The translations under genes were made by a program, and so were the position numbers. DNA of 64,000 nt, taken from NCBI GenBank assembly GCA_038900335.1, contig JBBMRB010000005.1, positions 62,001 through 126,000 of the forward strand, in the 5' to 3' direction. Positions 1 through 8,085 of this stretch are shown here, one piece after another. The DNA is from Rs1 sp038900335 (lineage in GTDB: Bacteria > Pseudomonadota > Gammaproteobacteria > Pseudomonadales > Balneatricaceae). Under the pieces are notes generated by a model, which saw only the letters and a list, made by a program, of their open reading frames with translations, did not search any database and was not told the DNA's origin. Position 1 is the stretch's first letter. Every line of letters starts with the position of its first letter.

Positions 1-487
1 TGCCTAAATCTTCTTCTTTTAAGTCTACAATAACACCTAATCTGGTGGTCAGCGCTTTTTCAAAATAATTTTGAGCTTGATTTAGTTGCTCGCTTTGCTC
101 GGCAATAATGCCTAATTGATAGTAAGTTTTAGCCAAGCTGAATATGTCGATCTTTTTTAACGATTTTTTAATAGCTAAAGATTTGAGATAATAGTTATTC
201 TCTTCTACGCTATTACCCAGTTGGCGTTGTACTTGTGCTATCTCTTCATATAAATTTGCTAGCTCGATCGTGTTTTTGTTGTTTTCAAGCTCACTGTTCA
301 CAAGAGTTTCATAATTCGCTAGCGCTGTCTGGTATTCTCCTTCTTGTAAGGACTTTCTTATGGTTATTTGTTCTTTGCTGTCAGTCGCTTGCTGTATAAC
401 TTCTGGTGCAAACATATTGATTAATAGGGCAGACATTATTAAAGAAATTACGGCGTAAAATATGATGTTTGATTGACGGTTTGTCAT
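1..487 (-). CDS. TPR-repeat protein, N-terminal part (cut by window edge)
   Basis: This minus-strand reading frame starts at ATG 487 and stays open to base 1, so about 162 residues are visible and the C-terminus lies outside the window. Residues 9-27 form a hydrophobic segment (signal anchor or signal peptide). They are followed by helical repeats with tetratricopeptide spacing, such as the stretch with LAKTYYQLG and the one with AQNYFEKAL. TPR proteins are scaffolds for protein contacts, so no specific reaction can be named. A GGDEF or adenylate cyclase output domain further on is possible but cannot be seen. I am confident that it is coding and only moderately confident of the TPR assignment. 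Confidence 0.7.
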   Translation of the reverse strand, partial: MTNRQSNIIFYAVISLIMSALLINMFAPEVIQQATDSKEQITIRKSLQEGEYQTALANYETLVNSELENNKNTIELANLYEEIAQVQRQLGNSVEENNYYLKSLAIKKSLKKIDIFSLAKTYYQLGIIAEQSEQLNQAQNYFEKALTTRLGVIVDLKEEDLG

Positions 488-823
488 TTAAATCCTACTT
501 CTTATTATATTGATTATTTTGTTGGGCTATCATACATTATTTTTATTATTTTCACTTTAGGAAGATGCAAACAAGCCGCCAATTTTTTATTTGTGATGAT
601 AAAGGGCTAAACCTGCGAAGAAAGGCACAGCTAATGGCAACTTCGAACTCACTTTTCATCAAGGGCCGCCTAGATATTAGCTGTTTTTGAGGCTCTAGAT
701 TAAAACTAAAGTGATGACGTCTAGCTTAACCTCAAAGTAATGGTAAAATTTGCATATACGCATTACACTATAGTCATTAGAAACATACCACACTACAGTG
801 GCCTCCATTTCAGTAGGATCCCA
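488..823. other. Intergenic region between divergent genes
   Basis: This 336-base AT-rich gap separates the TPR gene (minus) from the DUF6172 gene (plus), so it should hold promoters for both. I see no convincing ORF. A frame that opens at 740 runs into the DUF6172 gene, but no RBS precedes that start. A short string near 611-650 vaguely resembles part of a GEMM riboswitch, but not well enough to call one. Confidence 0.5.
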
Positions 824-1117
824 ATGAAAAAAACGTTTAAGTTAGAGCACCCTAAAATAGCAGCCCCGCGTCTTGTCGATTCAATAAAAAGCGACATCAG
901 AAAATACCTTAAAAGAGAGCGTAGAAAAACGTTACCTGCCGATGCGACTTTTTGGGATTTTGATTGCAAAATTGGTGAATCTGAAGACAGTGCTGTCGAT
1001 GTCCATTTATCGGCTTTAATTAAGCATGTTGATAAATTAGTGGCAAAAAATATGACCACTATTTATGTTGAAATTATGGCAAAAGCTGTGACGGCATCAC
1101 CATCTGAAAACTTTTAA
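824..1117 (+). CDS. DUF6172 family small protein
   Basis: This 97-residue hydrophilic protein begins MKKTFKLEHPKI and contains the basic stretch KYLKRERRK followed by FWDFDCK. I recognise this layout from the DUF6172 family of small cytoplasmic proteins of unknown function. The frame is open further upstream, to an ATG at 740. I prefer ATG 824 because TAGGA lies at 814-818 with normal spacing and because family homology starts there. It stands alone, and an inverted repeat follows at 1129-1157. No function can be given. Confidence 0.75.
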   Translation: MKKTFKLEHPKIAAPRLVDSIKSDIRKYLKRERRKTLPADATFWDFDCKIGESEDSAVDVHLSALIKHVDKLVAKNMTTIYVEIMAKAVTASPSENF

Positions 1118-1475
1118 ACAGTAGTATGTTGATCAGTGTATTATATATACTGATCAATGATTTCCTATTTAATTGCCATTAATTTAAGTCAGTGTTTAGC
1201 ACTGCTTTTAATGTCAAATTCAGCAGCTATAGCTGCGTTTTTATCACCCTTCTTGCTAATTTACAGCCCTCTTAAAAAACTAATAAATAACATTACTTGT
1301 GAAGTAATAGCTTTGGCTGTTTATGTTGTGCATCTTGCATATAACTTATAAAGCACTGTCCCAGCTTGTTTAAATTGATTAATGGCTTTTAATTATATTA
1401 CTATTTAGTAAATCTCGATCTTGTTTTATATATTCTTATATTTGGTTAACAGAGGATGTTGTTATTTCTAAGTTA
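1118..1475. other. Intergenic region upstream of the CHASE-PAS-GGDEF-EAL gene
   Basis: This is 358 bases of AT-rich DNA. Apart from the inverted repeat at its left end, it holds a 64-codon frame (1157-1351) that starts on the repeat itself with no RBS and has no recognisable relatives. I do not call it a gene. The promoter of the downstream c-di-GMP gene is presumably in the right half. Confidence 0.4.
1129..1157. repeat. 29-bp inverted repeat after the DUF6172 gene
   Basis: The arms TTGATCAGT (1129-1137) and ACTGATCAA (1149-1157) are perfect complements around an 11-base AT-only core plus one G. The repeat begins 11 bases after the DUF6172 stop codon. No T-run follows it, so it may be a weak or Rho-assisted terminator, an mRNA-stabilising hairpin or an operator. 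Confidence 0.5.
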
Positions 1476-4130
1476 ATGGAGTTGCTCGATATTCTTGTGA
1501 CATTTATTGTGCTTGATAAAACTTACTGGCTGGTTGTTAGTGTCATTATGTTTTGTTGCATTATGGGTCTTTATTTTTACTCGCGAAAATTTACTTGGAA
1601 AAAATATGTCAATAGATTCGTGGTTTTTTCGGTTCTTATATTATTGATCGAGTTAAGTATTGAAGCCTATATTAATCATCGCTATCAGCAAGATGAGCGC
1701 GTGCACACATTACAGCGATTGATTGTGACGCGAGCAAAATTAGAATCAATCCTTAATAATAACTTGTCGTTATTAAGAGGGATGAGTATCGCCATTTCTG
1801 GAAACCCCAATCTCAGCTCTCAACTCTTCAACCTCTATGCTAAAGAGGCGTTACGAAACGATTCTTTACTGCTTAATATTGCTGGCGCACCCGATCTGGT
1901 GATTAAATATATATATCCACTTAAAGGAAGTGAAAAGGCATTAGGTCTTGATTACAACAAAAATGCAGAACAAAGTAAGGAAGTTTTGCAATTAAAACGA
2001 TCCAGAGGATTCATCATAGCCGGCCCTGTTAATTTAGTGCAAGGAGGGCGTGCTTTAATTGGTCGTACATCAGTTTATTATTATGATGATAGCTTAAAGA
2101 GAGAAGTGTTCTGGGGAATACTATCAGCACCTATGCGCATCAATGACGTCATTGATGCGGTGAATGGGGTTAGTTCCCAGCATGAGCCGGCAATCGCTTT
2201 ACGTAAGGAGGCGGGTGCAGCGTTAATTTACGGTCAAGATGCAACATTTGAAGGAGACCCTGTTATTGTTCGCTTTGAAGTGGCAGGTGATGTATGGGAA
2301 TTAGCTTCACAGGCAAAAAACACACCGCTTGCTTTATTACAGGCGCTTTCAATACTGCGAATTGCGTTTTTTGTATTTTGTTTACTGTTATTGACTCTAT
2401 TTATCATTCGAGTGTTACAAGCAATAGAGCGCACCAAATTTATTGACTTGTTAACCTATAGAGAAAATATATTAGAGCGCGTTGGTAGTATTGCTAATGT
2501 TGGCGGTTGGGAATACTGCGTTAACAAAGGATTTCTTTTTTGGTCTAATGAAATATATGAGATATTTGGTATAGATAAAAAACAAGGAATGTTAAGCCTT
2601 GAAGAGTTGAAAGCTTTTTGTGCTGAAAAAGATCTACAAATATTAAATGAAAAATTCACAGAGCTACTTCGCTCTTCAGTCCCTTTTGAATTTGAGTTGG
2701 CCATTACACTGCCCTCGCAGCAACAAAAGTGGGTCCATATTCTGGCTGAAAAAACACAGCTTGATGATAAAAAAATCAGTATACAAGGTGTTATTCAGAA
2801 TATTACTGAGCGAAAAAATGCCGCTCAAATAATTGTTGAACAGGCAAGCTTTGACTCCCTCACTAAGCTGGCTAACAGAAATTTGTTTGACGATAGGTTA
2901 AAGCTAGCTGTTGTCGATGCAAAAAGAAGGAATGAGTGTTTTGCGTTGCTCTATATCGATTTAGACAGGTTTAAAATAGTGAATGATTCACTAGGACACG
3001 CAGCAGGAGATAAGTTATTGGTGGCATGCGCCGAGCGTTTTTCTAGCTGCATACGTGAAACAGATCTATTATCTAGACGCAGTGGTGATGAGTTTACGCT
3101 GATTATTTACAACTTAAGCCCGTCAAAAAATATTGAGCTAGTGGTACAAAATATACTGCAGCAAGTAAATATACCGATAGATGTTGATGATAACCAAGTG
3201 AGTATAGGGGCGAGTATCGGCATAACACTTTTCCCTGATGATGGAGTAAGTGCTGAGCAGTTATTAAAAAATGCCGATAGGGCAATGTATTCAGCAAAAG
3301 CGAAAGGCCGTAATACATTCGCATACTTTACAACTGAGATGCAAGTAGAGTCAGATAGACGTTTGCAGTTACATATTGATATGACAGAAGCCATTGAAAG
3401 TGGCGAGATGAAAGTGCATTATCAGCCTATTTTTGATATGCACTCAGGTTTGATTAGTGATTGTGAAGCTCTTATTCGCTGGACACACCCTGAGCTTGGC
3501 TACATACCGGCTCAAGAGTTAGTTGATTTAGCTGAAGATGTCGGTTTAATCTCAGATTTAGGTCAGTTCGTAATGACTCAGGCGATTGCTGATATGGTGG
3601 AGATTAATAAAACCTACAATCTTGATATTGGCTTAGCGCTTAATAAATCTTATCGTGAATTTTTATCTTCAACGGTCTCCTCACCTAGCTGGGTGGCGCA
3701 ACTGAAGACGCTCTGCAGCAAAATACGGGTGACAATTGAAATTACTGAGTCGTTATTAGTCGATGATAATAGTATTTATGATATTTTACAGGAGCTGCGC
3801 AGTGAAGGCGTTAAATTAGCAATAGATGATTTTGGCACAGGTTATTCATCACTGAGTTATTTAAGGCGTTTCCCCGTTGATCAGCTAAAAATAGATCGAT
3901 CGTTTATTAATAACATTGCCGATGATGAAGAAGGGTTGGCAATGGTTGAAATTATTTTGGCAATGGCTAAAAACCTGCATTTAGACGTAGTCGCTGAAGG
4001 GGTAGAAACAAGACAACAATTGGAGCTACTGAAGTCTCGTCAATGTGGCTTTAGCCAGGGGTTTTATATGGCGAAACCGATGAGTAAAAGTGACTTTGAA
4101 CAGTGGTTGCAAACTGATCATCAGTTTTAA
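1476..4130 (+). CDS. CHASE-PAS-GGDEF-EAL cyclic-di-GMP protein
   Basis: This 884-residue inner-membrane signalling protein has a hydrophobic N-terminus (two segments within residues 15-65). A periplasmic CHASE-type sensor follows (about 70-275, including YPLKGSEKALGLDY), then another membrane helix near 295-315 and a PAS/PAC domain (about 330-455). The GGDEF domain carries SGDEF at 536-540, and an RxxD inhibitory site (RETD) lies five residues before it. The EAL domain starts at E664 and keeps EALIRW, DDFGTGYSSL, LKIDRSF and VAEGVET. Both halves therefore look catalytically competent, since SGDEF is a known active variant of GGDEF. It could make or degrade c-di-GMP in response to a periplasmic ligand. 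The RBS before ATG 1476 is poor. Confidence 0.93.
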   Translation: MELLDILVTFIVLDKTYWLVVSVIMFCCIMGLYFYSRKFTWKKYVNRFVVFSVLILLIELSIEAYINHRYQQDERVHTLQRLIVTRAKLESILNNNLSLLRGMSIAISGNPNLSSQLFNLYAKEALRNDSLLLNIAGAPDLVIKYIYPLKGSEKALGLDYNKNAEQSKEVLQLKRSRGFIIAGPVNLVQGGRALIGRTSVYYYDDSLKREVFWGILSAPMRINDVIDAVNGVSSQHEPAIALRKEAGAALIYGQDATFEGDPVIVRFEVAGDVWELASQAKNTPLALLQALSILRIAFFVFCLLLLTLFIIRVLQAIERTKFIDLLTYRENILERVGSIANVGGWEYCVNKGFLFWSNEIYEIFGIDKKQGMLSLEELKAFCAEKDLQILNEKFTELLRSSVPFEFELAITLPSQQQKWVHILAEKTQLDDKKISIQGVIQNITERKNAAQIIVEQASFDSLTKLANRNLFDDRLKLAVVDAKRRNECFALLYIDLDRFKIVNDSLGHAAGDKLLVACAERFSSCIRETDLLSRRSGDEFTLIIYNLSPSKNIELVVQNILQQVNIPIDVDDNQVSIGASIGITLFPDDGVSAEQLLKNADRAMYSAKAKGRNTFAYFTTEMQVESDRRLQLHIDMTEAIESGEMKVHYQPIFDMHSGLISDCEALIRWTHPELGYIPAQELVDLAEDVGLISDLGQFVMTQAIADMVEINKTYNLDIGLALNKSYREFLSSTVSSPSWVAQLKTLCSKIRVTIEITESLLVDDNSIYDILQELRSEGVKLAIDDFGTGYSSLSYLRRFPVDQLKIDRSFINNIADDEEGLAMVEIILAMAKNLHLDVVAEGVETRQQLELLKSRQCGFSQGFYMAKPMSKSDFEQWLQTDHQF

Positions 4131-4145
4131 TATTTGAGGCGCTAG

Positions 4146-5624
4146 CTAATGATTTTTAATTGCAACACTGAGCGGCATCATCGGTGTTTGTTGTTGTTCT
4201 TTTTCTAATAAGGAAATCAAATGATCAGAGCCGGCAATGTTTGGCTTTAAATGTAGAGTTAATTGTGAGCCTTGCCAGCTCAGATCAGCAAGTGCGGCTA
4301 GCACTAGTTGCTCTTTGGTTAGTATGATTGCCACTCTCAATAGCTGTATTAATTTGATAACCATACTCGCGTTTGACATCGCTGATATTTCAGTTAAATC
4401 AATTTTACCACGATGAAGGCCCACTAACAGGCTGAGCGTATGCTGTTGCTGTTTGCAAAAACCGGTCATATCTGAATTTTCTACAATATACTGAGAGTGT
4501 TGCTGTCTTTTTTTTCTGTTTATATTAATGCCTATTTCATGTAGGTGGGCAGCCCAGCGTAACAGGTCCATAGCATCGTTATCGAGCGCTTGCTGATGCT
4601 GTGTTAGCAGGTGGTTACAGTATTCTAGCTGCTCAATTAATTGTTTGTTAAAGCTTGGATTACAGACATGCAAATGACATAGGTGATCAATAGTTCGCTG
4701 CTGGATATTGGTACTAGGCCTTGAGCTGCTAAGGCCATAGAGAACTCCCTCACGCAGCGCCGCTGAACAATATGACATGTTAGGGATGCAGAGCATTTCA
4801 AAACAGCTAATCAAGATAGCTAGTGCCGGTGCTAAAAGTGGACGTCTGTGCTCATCAATGTTTTTTAGGGAAAAGTTATCGCAGTGCTGCCATGCAATCA
4901 ACTGCTGTTTTAATTGCTTCAACCTTCTATAGGTAATAGTGTCTTCTTGGTACAGCTCTTTAATAATAGCGGTTATTGCTTTAATTGAACCGCTAGTACC
5001 AAAGGCTGTGCGCCAACTGAGTAAACGAAAATGATCAGCAATGGGCAGTAGTTGTTTTCTGGCGAAAGCTTGGGCTTCATCAAATAACTGAGTTGAAACG
5101 TGGCCCTCGCTAAAAAATTGATTAGCAATTAAACTTGAGCCTAAGGGGATGCTATGTGCAAGGTTAGGCTTAAAGTTCTCTCCGATAACTAGTTCAGTGC
5201 TAGCGCCACCTATATCGATGACTAAGGCTTTTCCTGAAACGGGCTCAGTGTGCACAACACCTTGAAAAATAAGTTCTGCTTCATTAGTACCGCTAATAAC
5301 CTCAATAGGGTAGGGGAACACTAGCCTAGCAGCTTTGATAAAAGCCTCGCCATTGAGTGCACACCGCAATGTTTGCGTTGCGACCACTCTTACAGATGCC
5401 TTTTCAAATGTGGCAAAGCTTTTTTTAAATTGCGCTAGGCAATCGATAGCGATATCAATGGCCTCTTGGCTCAGTACATTATCTGCATCTAAGCCTCTGG
5501 CTAAAAAAATTTTTTGTTTTTGGCTGTGTATTATTTTGATACAACCTGCCTGTTCAATAGCAATCACTAAATGAAAACTGTTAGATCCTAAATCGACTGC
5601 TATTAAATGCTTGGCAGGTATCAT
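4146..5624 (-). CDS. ppx: Exopolyphosphatase (Ppx/GppA family)
   Basis: This 492-residue protein belongs to the actin-like Ppx/GppA family, which releases phosphate from the ends of polyphosphate. The first ATP-fold phosphate loop is visible at residues 11-21 (DLGSNSFHLVI). The catalytic glutamate region follows (SGTNEAELIF, 111-120), then the second phosphate loop IDIGGASTELVIG (136-148). The C-terminal helical region contains an HD-like segment (HLHEIGININ). Its start codon overlaps the ppk stop as ATGA, so the two are translationally coupled. Length and operon position favour Ppx over the pppGpp phosphatase GppA, but that choice rests on context. Confidence 0.93.
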   Translation of the reverse strand: MIPAKHLIAVDLGSNSFHLVIAIEQAGCIKIIHSQKQKIFLARGLDADNVLSQEAIDIAIDCLAQFKKSFATFEKASVRVVATQTLRCALNGEAFIKAARLVFPYPIEVISGTNEAELIFQGVVHTEPVSGKALVIDIGGASTELVIGENFKPNLAHSIPLGSSLIANQFFSEGHVSTQLFDEAQAFARKQLLPIADHFRLLSWRTAFGTSGSIKAITAIIKELYQEDTITYRRLKQLKQQLIAWQHCDNFSLKNIDEHRRPLLAPALAILISCFEMLCIPNMSYCSAALREGVLYGLSSSRPSTNIQQRTIDHLCHLHVCNPSFNKQLIEQLEYCNHLLTQHQQALDNDAMDLLRWAAHLHEIGININRKKRQQHSQYIVENSDMTGFCKQQQHTLSLLVGLHRGKIDLTEISAMSNASMVIKLIQLLRVAIILTKEQLVLAALADLSWQGSQLTLHLKPNIAGSDHLISLLEKEQQQTPMMPLSVAIKNH

Positions 5625-7771
5625 CTTAGGGCCTCTAATTCGCTATGCTTCCACATGATTTCATCATATTCTGGCTCATCGTCGATATCATCTATCGCGC
5701 TTATTTTGACACTGTGCTGAACCGCTTGTTGTTTGTCTTTTAAGTATTCGTAAATAGCAACTTGAGATCGAACCTTTGGCAGCTCGTCTTGTTGATAAGG
5801 GTTACTTTGATCAGTATCTAGAATTCTTGCTTTGGTGTTATCGCTTAATTGGATGTTAATGATATCAATAATTGTTGATTTTACTTCAGCATCGTAAATC
5901 GGGCAGCCTACTTCTACGCGTTGGTCTAGGTTGCGTGTCATCCAATCAGCTGATGAAATAAAAACCTTGGGTTGCCCTTGGTTCTCAAATATAGCGACCC
6001 TGGGATGTTCTAGATAGCGATCAACAATACTAATGACTTTGATATTCTCACTCATGCCTTCTATTTGCGTTAATAGCGAGCACATGCCACGAACGATTAA
6101 TTGTATTTTAACGCCGGCATTACTCGCTTTGTAAAGCTTTTCTATTAACAGCGTATCTACTAAGTTATTCACTTTTAATGTAATGCCATTAGCAAGACCA
6201 TTTTTAGCCGCTTGGATTTCTTCTTCGATTAAGCGGCCAATAGATAGCCTAGAGTTTACTGGTGACACGATAAGATGATTAAATTCAAACTTTAAATAAG
6301 GTCGTTTTAAAAATTCAAACACTTGCGATACTTCACTCGTTATTTTTTTATCGCAAGTAAATAGGCTAAAATCGGTATATATCTTGGCATTTTTCTCATG
6401 GAAATTACCCGTGCCTATATGCGCAAATGATTTAGAGCGACCATTTAGAGTACGGGTGATTAAGCATATTTTAGAATGCACTTTTAAGTTTTGTACACCG
6501 TATGTCACACTCGCCCCCGCTGAGGTTAGCGTCTCTGCCCACTCCATATTTGCCTGTTCATCAAAGCGTGCACGCAGCTCTACATTAACTTCTACCTCCT
6601 TACCGTTTTTGACCGCTTCAATAAGCGCAGAAATAATGCGAGATTTTTTAGCGACACGATACAGACATATCTGAATTTTGCTTACTTTAGGGTCATACGC
6701 GGATTGTCGTAATAGTTCAGTAAAATGAGAAAACTTGTGATAAGGATAATACAATAAAATATCGCGTTGCTCTATTGCATCAAAAGCATTCTCGAAATCA
6801 GAGAAATACTGCTGCTCAAAAGGAGGCAGTTTTTCAAATTCTAATGATTTATTACCAACATTAGGGAATTGAATAAAGTCTTTAAAACTATGGTAGCGCC
6901 CCCCCGAGATCAAACCTTGATTGCTATTTATACCTAGGTAGCTTTTTAGTGTGTCGAGCATCGCTTGCGGCATTTTCTTATCGTAGACTAAGCGGACAGG
7001 CTCTGCATTTAAGCGCTTTTTTAAGCCGCTAGATAGCTGCTCTAATAAACTCTGGTTAATTTCATTGGTGAGTTCAAGTTCAGCATCACGTGTTAGTTTC
7101 ATGGAATAGGCATTGATATGGTCAAACTCAAAAAAACCAGCAAAAATTTGCGCTAAACTATGGCGGATAATATTATCTAATAATATGACCTTTTTAGTCT
7201 CGCTATCTTTTTCTATCGGCAGCTGTACAAAGCGTGGCACATTAGTACTCGGTACTTCAATAAAGGCGTATTGCTGCTCGCTTTCATTGCGCATTGCTAC
7301 CATTAAGTAAGTACTGTCATCATTGATGTGGTCTGCTAAACGCAGGTTATCCGTCAGTACTAGTGGGAAAATATGTCTTCTTAATTTGTCTTTATAATAT
7401 TGATCAAGCCAGTCTTTGTGGAAATCTGATAACTGAGTTTCGTTGATTAACTCAATGCCGTTTTCATTTAAACGCTCTAATAAATCGTTATAGGTTTCAT
7501 CAAATAACGATTGTAGATCAATGACTTTTTGTTGTATCTCATCGAATAAACTTAGAGCGGTATTTTTATCGTGTTTGTTGATGCTCAAAATAACCTTGCG
7601 CTTAATGTTCGCCACTCTGACACGATAAAATTCATCCATATTACTCGAATAAATCCCTAAGAATCTAAATCTCTCTGTTAATGGAACATTATCATCTAAT
7701 GCCTCTTGTAGCACACGATGATTGAATGAAAGCCAGCTGAGTTCTCTCTCTAAAAAGCGATTTTGATTCAT
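5621..7771 (-). CDS. ppk1: Polyphosphate kinase 1
   Basis: This 716-residue protein is the usual length for PPK1, which reversibly polymerises the gamma phosphate of ATP into polyphosphate. The N-terminal domain opens with RELSWLSFNHRVL. The catalytic phospholipase-D-like domains contain KVHSKICLI, with the histidine that becomes phosphorylated, and HIGTGNFHEKNAKIY. A second conserved histidine lies in RYLEHPRVAIF. The gene is first in a two-gene operon with ppx, so synthesis and degradation enzymes are made together. The upstream region (7883-7930) carries a PhoB-box-like tandem repeat, which suggests induction by phosphate starvation. Confidence 0.96.
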   Translation of the reverse strand: MNQNRFLERELSWLSFNHRVLQEALDDNVPLTERFRFLGIYSSNMDEFYRVRVANIKRKVILSINKHDKNTALSLFDEIQQKVIDLQSLFDETYNDLLERLNENGIELINETQLSDFHKDWLDQYYKDKLRRHIFPLVLTDNLRLADHINDDSTYLMVAMRNESEQQYAFIEVPSTNVPRFVQLPIEKDSETKKVILLDNIIRHSLAQIFAGFFEFDHINAYSMKLTRDAELELTNEINQSLLEQLSSGLKKRLNAEPVRLVYDKKMPQAMLDTLKSYLGINSNQGLISGGRYHSFKDFIQFPNVGNKSLEFEKLPPFEQQYFSDFENAFDAIEQRDILLYYPYHKFSHFTELLRQSAYDPKVSKIQICLYRVAKKSRIISALIEAVKNGKEVEVNVELRARFDEQANMEWAETLTSAGASVTYGVQNLKVHSKICLITRTLNGRSKSFAHIGTGNFHEKNAKIYTDFSLFTCDKKITSEVSQVFEFLKRPYLKFEFNHLIVSPVNSRLSIGRLIEEEIQAAKNGLANGITLKVNNLVDTLLIEKLYKASNAGVKIQLIVRGMCSLLTQIEGMSENIKVISIVDRYLEHPRVAIFENQGQPKVFISSADWMTRNLDQRVEVGCPIYDAEVKSTIIDIINIQLSDNTKARILDTDQSNPYQQDELPKVRSQVAIYEYLKDKQQAVQHSVKISAIDDIDDEPEYDEIMWKHSELEALR

Positions 7772-7882
7772 ATTTGACCTATCAATATTTCATTAAATGA
7801 TGTCACAGCGACGAAAGGGCGAATGTTATTGATCATCTAGATACTAATACCTGTAAGCAGCGAAGAAGCTTCAGTTATGGTA

Positions 7883-7930
7883 ATCATAATAGAGGTTTGA
7901 TATTTCATTTTTATGGCATTTTTATGGCAT
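7883..7930 (-). promoter_or_regulatory. PhoB-box-like tandem repeat and promoter of ppk-ppx
   Basis: Read on the minus strand, two exact tandem copies of ATGCCATAAAA occupy 7930-7920 and 7919-7909. The E. coli Pho box is built from 11-bp units close to CTGTCATAAAA, and each copy here matches 9 of 11 positions. A weaker third unit follows. Possible -10 boxes, TATTAT (7891-7886) and TATGAT (7888-7883), lie downstream, and the ppk start is about 110 bases further on. That PhoB acts here is inferred from sequence likeness and from known Pho control of ppk elsewhere. Confidence 0.6.
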
Positions 7931-7956
7931 GACTGTGACATGGTCAGGGGATAGCG

Positions 7957-8085
7957 ATGATGTCGTTAAAACACCTTGATAAAGAGGGAGTTACTCTTTT
8001 ACATAATGAGCACACATATAAGCAGCTGTGTAGATATGATTACGTTATTGAACGTTATCTAATCGATAAGCACTTAGCGGTTTAG
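7957..8085 (+). CDS. Possible 42-residue small ORF
   Basis: An ATG at 7957 follows AGGGG (7946-7950) at good spacing and opens a 42-codon frame rich in charged and aromatic residues (it begins MMSLKHLDKEG). The frame ends at TAG 8083-8085, overlapping the 3' end of the opposite-strand GGDEF-EAL gene by 41 bases. I know no relatives of it. The good RBS is the only positive evidence, and a chance ORF is about as likely. Confidence 0.2.
   Translation: MMSLKHLDKEGVTLLHNEHTYKQLCRYDYVIERYLIDKHLAV

Noticed and set aside
605..660. String with AGGGCTAAACC and later GCTAATGGC, loosely like a GEMM (c-di-GMP) riboswitch
   Set aside because: The conserved GACGCAAAGCC core and the second stem of the riboswitch cannot be drawn. 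A covariance-model search would decide it.
1157..1351. 64-codon hydrophobic frame
   Set aside because: It starts on the arm of an inverted repeat, has no RBS and has no recognisable relatives.
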